Shown here: positions 12,301 to 22,548 of the stretch, piece after piece
Layout of the letters: the number at the start of each line of letters is the position of its first letter
Position numbering within the stretch: position 1 is the stretch's first letter
Notes under the pieces: generated by a model
What the model was told of the DNA's origin: nothing
The model's database searches: none
What the model saw: only the letters and a program-made list of their open reading frames with translations
NCBI GenBank assembly: GCA_036925085.1
Contig: JAUPFP010000001.1
Location: 11,547,854 to 11,611,853 of the forward strand
Direction: 5' to 3'
Source of the DNA: Brachycybe producta
Taxonomy: Eukaryota; Arthropoda; Diplopoda; Playtdesmida; Andrognathidae
DNA length: 64,000 bases
Made by a program: the position numbers and the translations under genes

Positions 12301-15300
12301 ACAGAATTGAAAAAATTTAACAAAAATGTACACCTTTTCTCGTTTTTCCATCAGCTCCTTTGCTTTGGAGCGAGTGAGTTTCTGTTCATAAACTGCACCA
12401 ACGTCGCCGCAACGTTTGCCGCTCTCTTCGTTCATGCTGTTCCTCACCATCGACAGAACGTGTTCATTCGTTATCACATACTGAAAAAATAAATAAATAC
12501 ATCAGACGCAATTGAAAAGAAAAAGTGAGAAATATTCCATTGAAGAGATGAAGACCGTATCGAAGGTTGCTCGAAAAATGGCCACTACATTTTTATGTAA
12601 ATTAGCTTGAACTTCACACAATTGTTTATTTTAAGCTTTTAAAAGTTAATTTGACTAACTTTTTCGATCAAAATCATAAAAGTCTAGACTGAATAAAACT
12701 ATGTATTGTTTCAGATTCCAAAAGCAAACTTTTAAAGACCGAAACGCATCAAGCTGACAAACATTTCTGCGACTTTTGTTTTTGTTTTGTCTGCAATTTT
12801 TCAAACATTTCCATGTCCTGGCTCAAGGCGGTAAACATCAAAAGGTTTTTGTTTTGTCTCGGTAGTATGCAACATTTTTACAACTCTTGTCTGTGCAGTA
12901 TGGACAGTTAGTATTAAAACCACAACAGAACAGAACAGAAATAAAACACTTTAAACCAACACTCAAAACTATTGAGAACGTCTATGTGGCCGACGATCGA
13001 AACAAAAAACAGCACCTAATTTATTTGTGTTGTGTCACAAATATGTTGTGAATTTGTATAAAGTACAGAACTTTGACGTTTTTTTCAGTTTTGTCTTGTT
13101 TTCAAACGCTGCCTATTCTGGCATATTTGGTGTGTTTTTGCCTCGAACTCATGGACCCAGCCTAAAGGCCATTTTACACCGGCGGTAACATTGCTGAAAA
13201 CGTGCTATTAGCAATCATTTTAACAATTATTAAAAATCGGCCTATAAAATGTTATTAACTTTTTCATTAACATCTGTTGATAACATCTTGCGCTTAACGT
13301 TTGTCAATTAACTTTCAGCATTTGTTATTTTTTACATTAACATGTCGATAATATGCTAACTTTGTTAATGGCAGCAATTTTGCGACCGTTCTGGAGACGG
13401 TCCTGATTAAAGGATGTTGATAAAAAATTTTTACTAGCAAGATATTTCTGTTGTCAACACTTAACAACATTCTACTCATGGATCAGTTTCCTGCAGGCAT
13501 GCTACCAAACAATTTTGTAAAAAACATTGTTATTAGCATTTTGTTATCGAGATTTACAAAAAAACCGTAAAAAAAAATTGTTAATTTACCTATTTGTTAT
13601 TAACGTATTGCTACTAACAACGGTTTAACCATTTTTTCAGTGTAAATCCACTTTAAAAATCTTATTGTCGATATTTTTTTAAAATAAACATTTTATGGCA
13701 CAATTTTCAAAAGAAAAGAAAAATTCACTATATAGGAGCACGTTATCAGACACTCTTTTCAATTTTAAGCTCAACTCTAAAGTGAAAAGCAAAAATATCG
13801 CTTGTGAAAATGACATCAAAAGTCTCTTTTAATGTAAAAATCTTACAGCTTCTGAAACCCTTCAATTTCCTTTTAAGATGGTTATATGAACAGCTAATTT
13901 TCAAACTCTGAATTATTCTGTCCTTTAGAACAGTGGTCGCCAACCTTTCGGACTTCACGGACAACTAAATTCAAAATTTTAAATCCCGCGGACCACTAAT
14001 ATGAATTTTTTTAAAAATTTAAATACGTTTATCAAATAATGATCAGAGAACTTTCATTTTATTAATCTAAAATCTTTAAAAGTTGTTTAATTGTAACAAA
14101 GTTAGTTAATTATTACAAAGTAATTGAAGCTTAGGGAAGAAGAAGCGTGTGTTGGGAGAAACTGAACGAAATGTAGCTCTCGCGTGCCGTATTTTACGAG
14201 AACTGTACTAGACACCAGTACATTTCGTGAATTTAGTGCAATATAAAGACGAAAATTGTCATTCAGAATATAAGAATTTATTAGAATATATTTTTTGTTT
14301 TATTATTAATAAAATAAAAAATGAAAATATTGTCCAGATTTTTCTGCGGACCACCAAAAATTTCTCGCAGACCAACAGTGGTCCATGGACCACCGGTTCG
14401 CGACCGCTGCTTTAGAAGAACAAAATTAAGAGAAACTAGAAAGTGTTTTAGAAACTTGAAGGGTAGGTTAAATCACTTCAGAGTTATTTTCATGTTTGAT
14501 ATCTTTTCAAATAGATTTTTTACGCTTGCTGCACAATACATCGGATCCGAACGAAATGAATCGAAATATTTGATAACAAACATTTCAATGGAGCCCAGCA
14601 CACTAGCTTGGATCGGATCGTAAACGCCACGTAGGATCGAAACGGAACGAATCACTTTGCCAGAAATAAAATATTTTCACTGATACCGAAACTATGCACA
14701 TAACTACTGCAGTTTTCCGACTGACATGAATTCCAATAGCCTGTTCCGACCAACCAGTACCCGTACCAGTACAAGTATGCCGGTTTTTTAGAAGCATTTA
14801 TTAAACAAAACTCAATTGTTTTCGACTAGGTGAATAAATTAAGCGAGGGAACTCTTTTATGTGACAATATGTTAGGAAATAATTCTCTAATAACAGTTTT
14901 AAAACGCCGATAACAACAAAAACCAAAAACGGGCGTTTTAAAAAATTATTTCTTAACATATTGTCACATAAGAGTTCGCTCGCTAAAATTTATTCACCTA
15001 GAGTTTCGAAAACACAATGAGGTTTGTTTAATAAATGCTTTTAAAAAACCTACATACGTTTACAGGTAAATCCGCTCCTTCAATTGTTTTTTCACCGTAC
15101 AACTCAATGGGCGTGGCCACACGTGAAGACACTTAGTGATGGCAACGCAGCCTTAGAGCACCATTTATAAGTACAACTTTGAAATTTAAAATAATTCAAG
15201 ATTTCTGCTCCATCATTCATTTGTAGTATTTCAAATGACTACTTACAAAATGACGCTATTTGAAAACAAATTAAATAATTCTTAACTTCCGAAATCTTAA

Positions 15301-16037
15301 AATTGTCACATCTTTTTCAGAGCGGTAAATATGGGCGAGGCGTGTAAGGCACCTAGAACGTGCGATCAGGCGTGCAAAGCTTAGAGACACAGAAATATTG
15401 GTACAGGATCTAAGAAAAGCGCCAGCATTATTTAAAAAAAACAACAAGATTTTTGAACAGTGGGAATGATTCGTACCCTGAGAATATTCTTGACGTTGAT
15501 AGTGGTCAAGTTTGACCTCCACGCCTTCTCGTTCAGTATGGTGTCGATCTCCCTTTCGGCAGCACCGATCGGAATCTCTTCTTCGTCATCCGATTTGTCC
15601 TTATCTTTGGAACGAAACATCTTCCTCGAAACGGTACGACTGGACCCACATTTACTCGTACTCGGGCCGGCTCCATCGTCACCATCGTCTTCGCCAGTAC
15701 AGCGAACAATTTCCAGTTGCCGCTTCCGTTTTCTGACCTTCTTCTTTAGCCTTGATTCATCAAATGACGAAGACGGACCGTGAAGAAGAGATAACGATGT
15801 ACTTCCGTCCGTATTCAGTGCTTTCAGTTCTTCGTTAAGTTCCTTTAGATGTTCTTGACCTTCTTTCGACGACAGGTTGAAGTAAGACTTTCGACTAGTG
15901 ACGTCGTCATCTGCGGCATCGGCGTCCACTTCTGTCACTTTTTGGTCGTTTGTAGTGATAGCAATGTCGTCGATCAAAAGCGAAGACGGTGCGGCATTAT
16001 CAAAACATTTGTTCCTTTCCGCACTAACAGATTCCAT
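3203..16037 (-). CDS. GON4L: GON4-like protein (GON4L homologue), 12 exons, 3' part outside window
   Basis: Twelve minus-strand exons join into one open frame of 2046 nt (682 codons) with every splice phase consistent. Seen in order: an acidic and Ser-rich N-terminus, NVKNIL followed by ITNEHVL, a TRSKAKEL box, an SSDEEYRP acidic patch, IAPDITTDMY with DEDW, DPEYNFLEEE, KEIQELLAELFE, HVQLLTQ, SELLP, and LALGLEQF with RIKNL-like RVKNL. This order matches the conserved half of GON4L (C. elegans gon-4, zebrafish udu, Drosophila mute), a nuclear transcriptional corepressor. The ATG has purine at -3 and G at +4, and an in-frame TAG lies 15 nt upstream. The SANT-like C-terminus of the family is missing because the gene runs off the left edge; exon 12 ends in phase 0. 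The introns are rich in repeats. Family membership is inferred from motif order; exact splice sites were assigned by eye. Confidence 0.87.
3447..3597 (-). CDS. GON4L: GON4L exon 11
   Basis: Encodes RRRRKLPSDIVDLI, then SQVFIYSELLPTAGF and FIKSEDV, the Pro-Glu-Leu-Leu-Pro region of GON4L. Acceptor GGCAAACAG, donor GT|GTAAGA. The 74-bp intron to exon 12 is short. Confidence 0.86.
4814..4964 (-). CDS. GON4L: GON4L exon 10
   Basis: 50 codons plus one base, reading LELNSLAANGQ, SAFSSHNLPGAIQIV and a polar tail. It fits the LKELGTFA/NL-A-QLI segment that follows HVQLLTQ in GON4L. Acceptor TTTTTTTAG, donor C|GTAAAT. Confidence 0.8.
5029..5115 (-). CDS. GON4L: GON4L exon 9
   Basis: 29 codons beginning HVQLLTQVLLLT, a GON4L hallmark. 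Acceptor TTTTCATAG. Donor ATG|GTTGGC is weak but keeps phase 0 and removes the following low-complexity frame. Confidence 0.78.
5186..5309 (-). CDS. GON4L: GON4L exon 8
   Basis: Encodes a Lys/Ser-rich start, then EPLFDYGRKQQLDEQMRQ, the segment just before the HVQLLTQ motif. Acceptor TTCTTGTAG, donor CAG|GTTAGC, ending in phase 0. Confidence 0.84.
5373..5484 (-). CDS. GON4L: GON4L exon 7
   Basis: Joins in phase to give KKEIQELLAELFEAAEDEM, matching the conserved RREINELMEELF-type helix of GON4L, followed by an acidic GDDEDQGG stretch. Acceptor AATCAG, donor AA|GTAACT. Confidence 0.85.
5876..8200. repeat. Large imperfect palindrome in GON4L intron 6
   Basis: Segments left and right of a Tc1 derivative pair over long distances: CAAGACATGCATATGC near 5905 with GCATGTCTTG near 8165; CACGCTGATTGG with CCAATCAGCGTG; CTAGAATTCGTTTGATAGTTCTG parts near 6019 and 7917; CTCCTCCTGATCAACGATAATCGA with its complement near 7880. 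Arms are diverged (roughly 75-90 percent by eye). The structure covers almost the whole intron between exons 6 and 7. Confidence 0.65.
6176..7736. mobile_element. Palindromic Tc1/mariner derivative
   Basis: Ends CAGTGCGTTTCATA and its complement, flanked by TA dinucleotides. The inverted arms are very long (about 690 bp each, reaching to about 6860 and from about 6975). Each arm contains the C-terminal end of a Tc1-type transposase pointing outward: the right arm reads FQQENAPV, then PDLIPIENFWDI on the plus strand, and the left arm carries the mirror copy. So two 3' halves are joined head to head, with the 5' half of the transposase lost. Stops show it is dead. Confidence 0.8.
8216..8335 (-). 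CDS. GON4L: GON4L exon 6
   Basis: Starts with two bases completing a GAC codon, then DPSAVVDDDANDPEYNFLEEEDIP and LRNDKAVKIS. Acceptor TCAACAG, donor A|GTAAGT (strong consensus). The donor lies within about 20 bp of the right arm of a large intronic palindrome (5876-8200). Confidence 0.87.
8402..8567 (-). CDS. GON4L: GON4L exon 5
   Basis: 55 codons plus one base. It encodes LEFLESNFIAPDITTDMY and CDDEDWGNFLGAF, a strongly conserved GON4L block. Acceptor ATTTTCAG. Donor G|GTCGAA is a poor 5' splice site but is the GT that keeps phase 1 with exon 6. Confidence 0.82.
9459..9596 (-). CDS. GON4L: GON4L exon 4
   Basis: 46 codons, residues 277-322, Ser/Glu-rich (SDADESFLSQTSEVE) and poorly conserved in the family. 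Acceptor TTTGACAG. Donor GAG|GTTGAA is weak, but it keeps phase 0 with the next exon and avoids the downstream in-frame stop. Confidence 0.72.
9666..9785 (-). CDS. GON4L: GON4L exon 3
   Basis: 40 codons, residues 237-276, phase 0 at both ends. It encodes WPISPLKF followed by LEFSESSSDEEYRPG, the acidic SSDEEY patch conserved in GON4L. Acceptor TTTTCTTAG, donor GAA|GTGAG. Confidence 0.86.
11230..11648. mobile_element. Foldback element with CGTCCGGACG palindromes
   Basis: Arms starting near GTTGAGGAC at both ends pair over about 130 bp each, including AAACCTGAAACA blocks. Each arm also contains a nearly self-complementary motif, TCTCGTCCGGACGAGA, present in two or more variants. No ORF. Nonautonomous DNA element of unknown class in intron 2 of GON4L. 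Confidence 0.6.
12334..12480 (-). CDS. GON4L: GON4L exon 2
   Basis: 49 codons, residues 188-236, reading YVITNEHVLSMV and LTRSKAKELMEK, the most recognisable N-terminal GON4L block. Acceptor TTTTTTCAG, donor AAG|GTGTAC, both phase 0. The preceding intron (12481-15476) holds three repeat elements. Confidence 0.88.
13163..13653. mobile_element. Possible MITE with GGCCATTTTACAC-type ends
   Basis: Ends AAAGGCCATTTTACAC and, in reverse, AAAGTGGATTTACAC; inner segments rich in TAACATTG/TTATTAGCAAT motifs recur in both orientations. No clear TSD. Weak assignment. Confidence 0.4.
13886..14520. repeat. Foldback dispersed repeat, copy 2 (interrupted)
   Basis: Left part (to 13930) and right part (from 14410) match consecutive parts of the copy at 1021-1180 (GAACAGCT...ATTATTCTGTC, then AACTAGAAAGTGTTT and GAAGGGTAG). 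The interruption is exactly the hAT MITE below, so copy 1 acts as the empty-site reference. Confidence 0.65.
13931..14409. mobile_element. Nonautonomous hAT MITE
   Basis: 479 bp with terminal inverted repeats CAGTGGTCGCCAACC and CAGCGGTCGCGAACC, flanked by the perfect 8-bp target-site duplication CTTTAGAA (13923-13930 and 14410-14417). CAG ends plus an 8-bp TSD are diagnostic of the hAT superfamily. No transposase ORF inside. Confidence 0.9.
14775..15057. mobile_element. Foldback MITE
   Basis: Nearly the whole 283 bp is an inverted repeat: GGTTTTTTA-AAGCATTTATT ends, GGTGAATAAAT and ATGTGACAATATGTTA blocks appear in both orientations around a short AAAACGCC-rich loop. No ORF, no obvious TSD. 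Confidence 0.75.
15477..16037 (-). CDS. GON4L: GON4L exon 1 (first coding exon)
   Basis: Codes residues 1-187, starting at the ATG at 16037 (context CCAAAATGG) with an in-frame stop just upstream. The exon is low-complexity and charged: a Lys/Arg block (KKKVRKRKR) that could be a nuclear localisation signal, then DDEEEIP and a closing NVKNILR. The donor is AGG|GTACGA, phase 0. The alternative donor one base earlier would give an immediate stop after joining, so it was excluded. Confidence 0.85.
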
Positions 16038-16559
16038 TTTGGCGAATAGCTAAGTTCTAGATTTACAAAAAAAACAATATATCATTAAATTAAATACTTC
16101 CAAGCAAAACCTGGAGGGTCTCAGTTGCGCTTTTAACCAAGAGGACACACTTGGATACAACGTTGCATGACAATGTATGAAACTGTCTCGCGACAGTCGA
16201 GATACCATTGCAACACTTTGTACCTAGACAGCAACTATAGTGTTACAACATTGGGTGGTATGGATGAAACGATCTTTTTTTTTAAATTTTTGGAGAAAGT
16301 GCTCGACTTGGTTTTAAATAAAATGCATGAATATTTACTCAAACTGAGAGAACTTCCTAATGTTATAAACATTTGCTCAAACTGTGAGCAGTTGCTTCAT
16401 TTTTATATGAATAAAAATGATTAATTTCTTCAAATTTTATACGGTACCGCCAGATCAAGGTCCGTAGATGACCGGTAACTAAGGAATTTAAACAATTTCC
16501 TCACCCCTAAGTCGCTGCTATGGAATAAGAATGCAATGTGACGTCGGCCATGTAACACT

Positions 16560-16723
16560 AGAAGCAGTTGGGCACAGCCAGAAAGGTTCGTTTTGGTTGG
16601 AAATTTGGGTTTGTTTTGGGTTTGTTTTGTGTTTGATTCTGTTTGTTATCGGTTTGTTATTGGTCTGATGCTCATAAAGGAGCGGGGCTAACAGAATTTT
16701 TGTGGCTGCGCCCAACTGCCTGT
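16560..16723. mobile_element. Short MITE with 8-9-bp target-site duplication
   Basis: 164 bp with inverted ends containing GCAGTTGGGCACAGCCA and GCAGTTGGGCGCAGCCA, flanked by TGTAACACT on both sides (16551-16559 and 16724-16732). The TSD length fits hAT or a related class. Interior is a T/G-rich string of GTTTGTT units. Confidence 0.75.
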
Positions 16724-17683
16724 TGTAACACTCACCATGAGTCGCCATATTGAATATGTCACCCCGTAACCCTGTTTCTAGCAACCATTAGGGTGGGAGG
16801 AAATTTCCTTGATTACCAGCCAACCTGTAAATCTACAGACCTTGTCGCCAGACACATTTGGTTTAATAAACCAAACGATGGAATGGCTAACTGAGCATTT
16901 CCTTGTAATGTATATGATAATTGTAACCATAGGTGGTTGCACAATTAAAAAAATTAATAACTAACACATCCTTAGAATTAGAAACATAAACAATAACGCC
17001 TTGTTCATTGCTAAAATGAAAAAATTATTTTTTATCAGACGACATTTTGTTGTATTTCAACCCATTCTAAAGATATTCTAATTTTATGTCACATGCTCCG
17101 CCAGCTCGTATATATACAAGAGGCATAGCGAGAACATACATTGCCAGAGTAAATACTTTCTGTTTACTTATGACAACTTTACTCATACAAAAAGTGAGGA
17201 CATTTTCATTTCTTGAGAATTTACTCTTCTGCTTTTTGTTGAGTAACTATTTGTGCATAATTGTGCGCCCTCCCCACCACAGTAGCCCGGGCCCCCCCTA
17301 CCGCAGTCGCGCGGGCTGCAGGACCCCAGCTATGCCCCTGCACTTCGTCACTATGAAATGTTGCACAACATTGTATCATGTTTTACATTTCGGGTGAGAT
17401 ACTCAAAAGACAAGGAAATTTTGTCTAGGAACAGTCATGAGTAGGGCTCGGATCTTGATGACCTAAAAAACGGAAAAAATGACCATATAAAATGCCCTTT
17501 AAAAAGTAAAAAAATGACCTTAAAAATTGGGAAAATGACCTAACTTACATTCACTCTATACCTATTCAGAATTGCACTGAACAACTAAGTGCATTCTGAG
17601 GTACTTTTGTTTCACACAATTTGCAAAACAAAATAGTTCCATCTGTGGAAAATATATTTTCACCAAACTCAGCAACGTCGTAA

Positions 17684-18410
17684 AGGGTAGTATACACCGG
17701 GATTCTTTGTTGTGATACATTGTTGCGGGGCTGAATCGCGGCTGAATCTCGTCTGTTGCGATTCTGTCCCGCAACAATGTTAAAATGTTGCGGGGCTGAA
17801 TCTCAGCAGCTCAGATTCATGTTTTTTGAGCCCCATCGAAATGGGAAACATTTCAACATTGTTGCGGGACATTTCATGGTGTGGACGTCTTTTGAAACAT
17901 AAACAAAGACTCAAATGGCTCAGTTTGCTTTTAATTATTAAAGACGTCTTTAATAATTAAAAGCAAACTGAGCTTTTTGAGTCTTTTTCAGTGGTCCACA
18001 TCTTTTTTTAAGTCTATAGACTATATAGTACCAGACTTAAAAAAAGATACGGACCACTGAAAATACTGTTAAACTAATTTTGCATAAATTGTGCAACTGT
18101 GTTTCAGGTTGTCCAAAAGGCTTAAACCGAATGTCCTCTCAGCTGAGAAGAGCTTGTGTGCCCACCACCGTTTCTGCTTTATTTGCCCCTCTTTATAAAT
18201 CATTGTGTAGCCCCATATTGCAAGGGCCACTTCTGCTGGTGATATTTACATGGTGAAAGCAAGAAGGAGGAAGAAACACTGAGTGTAGGTGTGGACACGG
18301 AACAATGTTGCGGGTCTGAATCGCATCAGTTGAGATTCTGCCTCACAACATAGAATCGGAGCAGTCCCACAACAATGTATCGCAACAAAGAATCCGGTGT
18401 GTACTAGGCT
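17684..18410. mobile_element. PIF/Harbinger-like MITE nested in the hAT element
   Basis: About 45-bp inverted ends: TAGTATACACCGG, ATTCTTTGTTG and GATACATTGTTG blocks appear at the left and, in reverse, at the right. Flanked by the 3-bp duplication TAA (17681-17683 and 18411-18413). A 3-bp TWA target fits PIF/Harbinger. Its middle contains two unusually good hairpins. Confidence 0.8.
17908..18064. repeat. Two adjacent hairpins, one a perfect 56-bp palindrome
   Basis: 17918-17973 is a perfect palindrome (centre AAAGAC|GTCTTT, arms of 28 bp), extended by GACTCAAA/TTTGAGTC outside. Directly next to it, 17984-18064 has about 31-bp arms (TTTTCAGTGGTCC ... TTTTTTTAAGTCT) around a 17-bp loop. Confidence 0.9.
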
Positions 18411-18923
18411 TAAGTGTCCTGCTGTAGATGGGTTTTGATTTCGGCATTTTATCAAGGTTAAAGAGAATTGCAAGCAAATGCAGATAAAAATGTTCCCAAG
18501 AGCTAAGAATGTAATTAAAATCAGTTCAATACTGTCTCACACCTTTTTACCATATATGGAAGATGTTCTTTGTACTTTGACTGTGACCATAATGCCATCT
18601 ATTTCACCTAAAAAAACTAGTTTTATAATATTGTTCAATGGAGTTATTTATCTATTTTAACCCTATCTAAATGTTTTGAAATGTCTGATATTTAATGGAG
18701 AGGAGGATAAAACCTAAGATTTAAAAAATGTCCTAAAGATAGAAAAAATGCCTAAAAAATGCAAAAAATGTCTCAAAACCCAAAAAATGCAAAAAAATGC
18801 AAAATAAAAATTACATTTTTGGAATCTGTATGAAAAGAATCATATTTGTGTGTTATTTAGCATCGTGTCAGACCTTTCAGAAAAAAGATGAAATGTCATC
18901 AACATCCTAGCCCTAGTCATGAG

Positions 18924-20440
18924 ACTCTACAGTAAGACAGTCTAGCAACTGTATCAAAAAAAGGCGAGATACTAGAGGCGTATGACTTTGTATCCAAAGT
19001 GTGCACTTCAGCTAAAGATACTATCACTATGTATCAATATATTAATTATTGGCGTGAACATTACACGATTTTTATGCATTTGTCCCAACAACATTTCAAG
19101 TTTTGCTTAATTTTGCACCTGACTCACAAAATAACCAGAGTTTGAACAGGCGTGTACACTTGAAAACCACCCGAAGGTGCCTTTATGGATATTTATTTTC
19201 CTTTTGCCTCCATGGACGGCACACCCCTGTAGTGTCTATTACGAAACTTCATAGACGATTTTTTTTTGTTAAAATTGGAAGTAAAAACGTGAAACAAACG
19301 GTTTTTAGAAACAATGTTAAAAAAAATGCAAACTGTTTTCAATTTTTTTTTATGGCCAATATCTTAAAAAAATAAACATTTTACAGCAGTTTGAAAAGCA
19401 CCTGGAAAGAATCCATTAACATTTCATGAAAAAACTACTTCCCCCTTTTTCAAACTGTCCTAAAAAATTCATCTTTAAAGATATCGTCATAAAAATACTT
19501 TTGGAATTACCACTAACTATTCTAGTTTCTAAAACACTGAAGTTTTTCGTAATGTTTCACCTGAAAAACGTTTGCTTGAAAAATAAAAGTTTTTTTCAAA
19601 ACCGCGTTTGGGGCGAAGTGACCTCATATTGAACATAACAACAGTCATCTGGAAGGGCAAAAACAAAATATATGTAATTATACTAATTAAATAATTATTC
19701 AGCCACCGCTGCATAGCAATCGCTGCGAATGTTTATTTCTTTTTATTTTCAATTTGCCGCGATTTTGACAGTTTACACCACTAGAGGCGCTGTTTCGACA
19801 TACGCGACGGTTTGTTTACATTGTTTCATTATTTTTTCGTTAAATTTAATGTACGATTTCTTGTGCTATTTAAATTACCTCAATAGGGCTTTATATAAAG
19901 TCACGTAATTTGATTGAACGTTTCAAAACAAATCAACAAGGGAGAAAAAACCGTAACGCGATTACATTAAAATGGTAGATTTCGCTCTTTATTTCCATTC
20001 GACTCGAGTAGAATAAAAGGGGGAGACATTTCGTGAAACAAATACAACAAAAATAACGATCTTTTACTTGTATTTTTCAATGAAACTCACCCATTAGACC
20101 ATTATTTTAAATAACATCCAAAAATGTCCTCATTTTTTTTTTCCTTTCCTTCTTTGTTTTGTGACAATTTTAAAATTAAAAACATGATGATGTCACGCTT
20201 TAAGTTTTTTCACTGTCGTGAAAAATAAGTTCCCCTCACACCCATACACAACGGCGCTCTATTCAATGGATATGAGGGGAACATGACAAGTTTCTCTAAA
20301 ACGGGAGGGTATTGGGTAAAAATAAGACAAGAAGAACAAGAATTGGGGGCGGTGCTGGTAGTAACCAATAGATCAACCTGATTGGTTGCAAAATTTCCTA
20401 AAGGGTACGAGGAAACGTTATATACAAGGTGAACAACGTA
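18924..20440. other. Gene-free AT-rich stretch
   Basis: I see no convincing coding frame or element ends here. The region near 19760 (GTTTACACCACTAGAGGCGC) looks like a piece of a repeat. The last part (20441-20598) probably belongs to the R2-like LINE 3' UTR: read on the minus strand it contains AATAAAG followed by a TTC-rich tail. Confidence 0.4.
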
Positions 20441-20598
20441 GTGAATCTCGTAAAAGAGTTTCTTCTAAGATTCACATAGAAGAAGAAGAAACTTTATTAA
20501 CAAACAAACAAAGTGTTAGGTTGCTATAATACACAGCATACTAATCAGTCGAAAGACAATAATGGAATACGAAACAAGTGAATATAAGAGAAAGAAAT

Positions 20599-21695
20599 TG
20601 CAAGATTCCTCCCCTCTTGTCTTGTAACACTGCCGGCTCTCGTCGTCTGCTCATGAGATAGCAGACGATATTTTCGCTGTTATTCAAAAGAGGGAAGTTC
20701 CAGCGCAGGTAGTGCTCCTTGCACTATGAGCACTCCTGGAGTTCTATGGGGATCGCGGCTGTCGACTCTCAATCAGCGCAGCCGTTTCTTTCAGTTATTG
20801 CTGTTACGGGGGGTTGCAAACTTCATATAAAGCAATTTGGATAAAGGAGGTTTTATTCAAATTATTTAGTTAGGTTCACAGTACATATGATTAATGGCAA
20901 CCCAAAACGAGGAGAGTATGGCCTATGTCGTCCCTGTAGGAGTTTGGCCTCAGTTGTCTTCTGCGTCTTTCGTTTTCGTTTCGGCGGTGGTGGCTCCTTT
21001 CGTCCAAGCGCCGTTACTAAATTCAGCTATCTGTTGTCGTCTGCTTGTCTTTCGTTTTCGTTTCGGCGGTGGTGGCTCCTTTCGTCCAAGCGCCGTTACT
21101 AAATTCAGCTGTCTGTTGTCGTCTGCTTGTCTTTTCAATACATATATCAGAGATGCTATTTTCATTTACAAATGTGCAGACCGGACAGAGCCTCCGGCTG
21201 CAACGCACATCAAGGCAGACTCGACTCTCTTCGAAAGTGAGAGGCCAAGAATATATACACGTGCTAACCAAGTCACGTGATATATCTCCGGCCAATCATT
21301 TTCGAAGTTGAACATATCAATTAAGGACATTTTTGAATCGGGCCACCATAGCAGTCTATGGTGACCACAAGAAATACATTAAATCAGAGTTTATTTCAAT
21401 ACCTAGCATTGGGCCAGAAATGGGGTTTACAGTCCCAATGCTAGCCTATGTGAAAGTTGTAAACGATCGAAGAAAGTTTGTTAGTAATAAAAGATTCGAA
21501 GAAAGTCTCAATAAATGTTCTTTATTTAAAAGGGGTTAAGTGGAAGTGGCTTTTATGCCTTGGGTAAAGAGTAAGAGATTGAGGGCAGACCACATCCGGT
21601 TGCTATGACAACACAAGCAAGAGAAAGACGGAGGTAATGACGTCACTATGCATGACGTCACGCCAATGTTGCTAGAGAAAGATGGGGTCGTTACA
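20599..21695 (-). repeat. Gypsy 3' LTR
   Basis: Same 1097 bp as the copy at 30964-32060 (offset 10365). No differences were noticed when read side by side. Supplies polyadenylation. Confidence 0.97.
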
Positions 21696-21703
21696 CCCCC
21701 CTC
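21696..21703 (-). other. Polypurine tract
   Basis: Minus strand reads GAGGGGGG immediately before the TGTAAC start of the 3' LTR; the usual site for plus-strand DNA priming. Confidence 0.85.
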
Positions 21704-22548
21704 AACCAAAATGAAGCACGTCCTCGTGCTTTGAACATGCGTCATGAAACACGAAGTGTTAGAAAAAGGAAGGATGACTCCCCAAAAACCTTCCCCAAGC
21801 CCCCCATCAATCAACGCGCCTATCAAAAAGACACATGTGTTTGTTTACATTACAATCAATGTATATAACTCGACTTCCAATGCAACCCAGAAGCGCCCTT
21901 CACCACATGCGCTAAAATCGCAAGACATGACGGAATCGGTTGTTATTTACACTCCCAAACGCTGCCTTATGTTAAAAGAAAACGACAGACAATACAGCAG
22001 GTATCAGAAAAAATATTTCGTATTCGATAAAACAACAAAGAATAATAACACAGTTACAAAAATATACGTTAAACAAGATACATGTTAAAACACACGATGA
22101 CCGTCTTCTCGTATTGGGTTTTGAATTAACCATTAAAAGCGCAAAAAAAAACAATATAATAATACAATATCGTAACACCAGTTATGAAACCAAAGGCAAT
22201 ACCATAAGAATGATAACAAAAAGAGTTTGGAATTCGACTTGAACTCAAAAAAAAATATAAAAGAAAAAAAAAATGATACATGTTTATGATCGAGATATAA
22301 TGATTACATTTATCAATATAAGCATGGAAAAAAAACGTTAGGAATCCAAAAAAAAACCCAGATTTTCTTCCCAAGGAACTGTATTACCACCTGATTTAAA
22401 TGCTATACAATATTTGCATATAACTTCATATAACAATATAACTTCTGCAAAATAGACTGACAAATGATAATATAATAAAAATGATTAGGAGGCCGTTCAA
22501 ATATGGTAATACCTGCAAAGAGATAAAACATCAAGCAATCGTAAAACA
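21704..22548 (-). other. Gypsy 3' untranslated region
   Basis: AT-rich, with long A/T runs around 22140-22350; short frames only. Ends at the polypurine tract. Confidence 0.6.

Larger units (their letters stand above)
17442..18915. mobile_element. hAT-like element, host of a nested MITE
   Basis: Ends TAGGGCTCGGATCTTGATGAC and, in reverse, TAGGGCTAGGATGTTGATGAC, with the perfect 8-bp TSD GTCATGAG (17434-17441 and 18916-18923). Subterminal regions are arrays of AAAAATG-type short repeats, typical of hAT subterminal sites. A Harbinger-like MITE sits inside (17684-18410). No intact transposase. Confidence 0.88.

Noticed and set aside
20887..21539. Several short frames inside the Gypsy LTRs
   Set aside because: They occur identically in both LTRs, include an 82-bp duplication, overlap on both strands and lack any domain.
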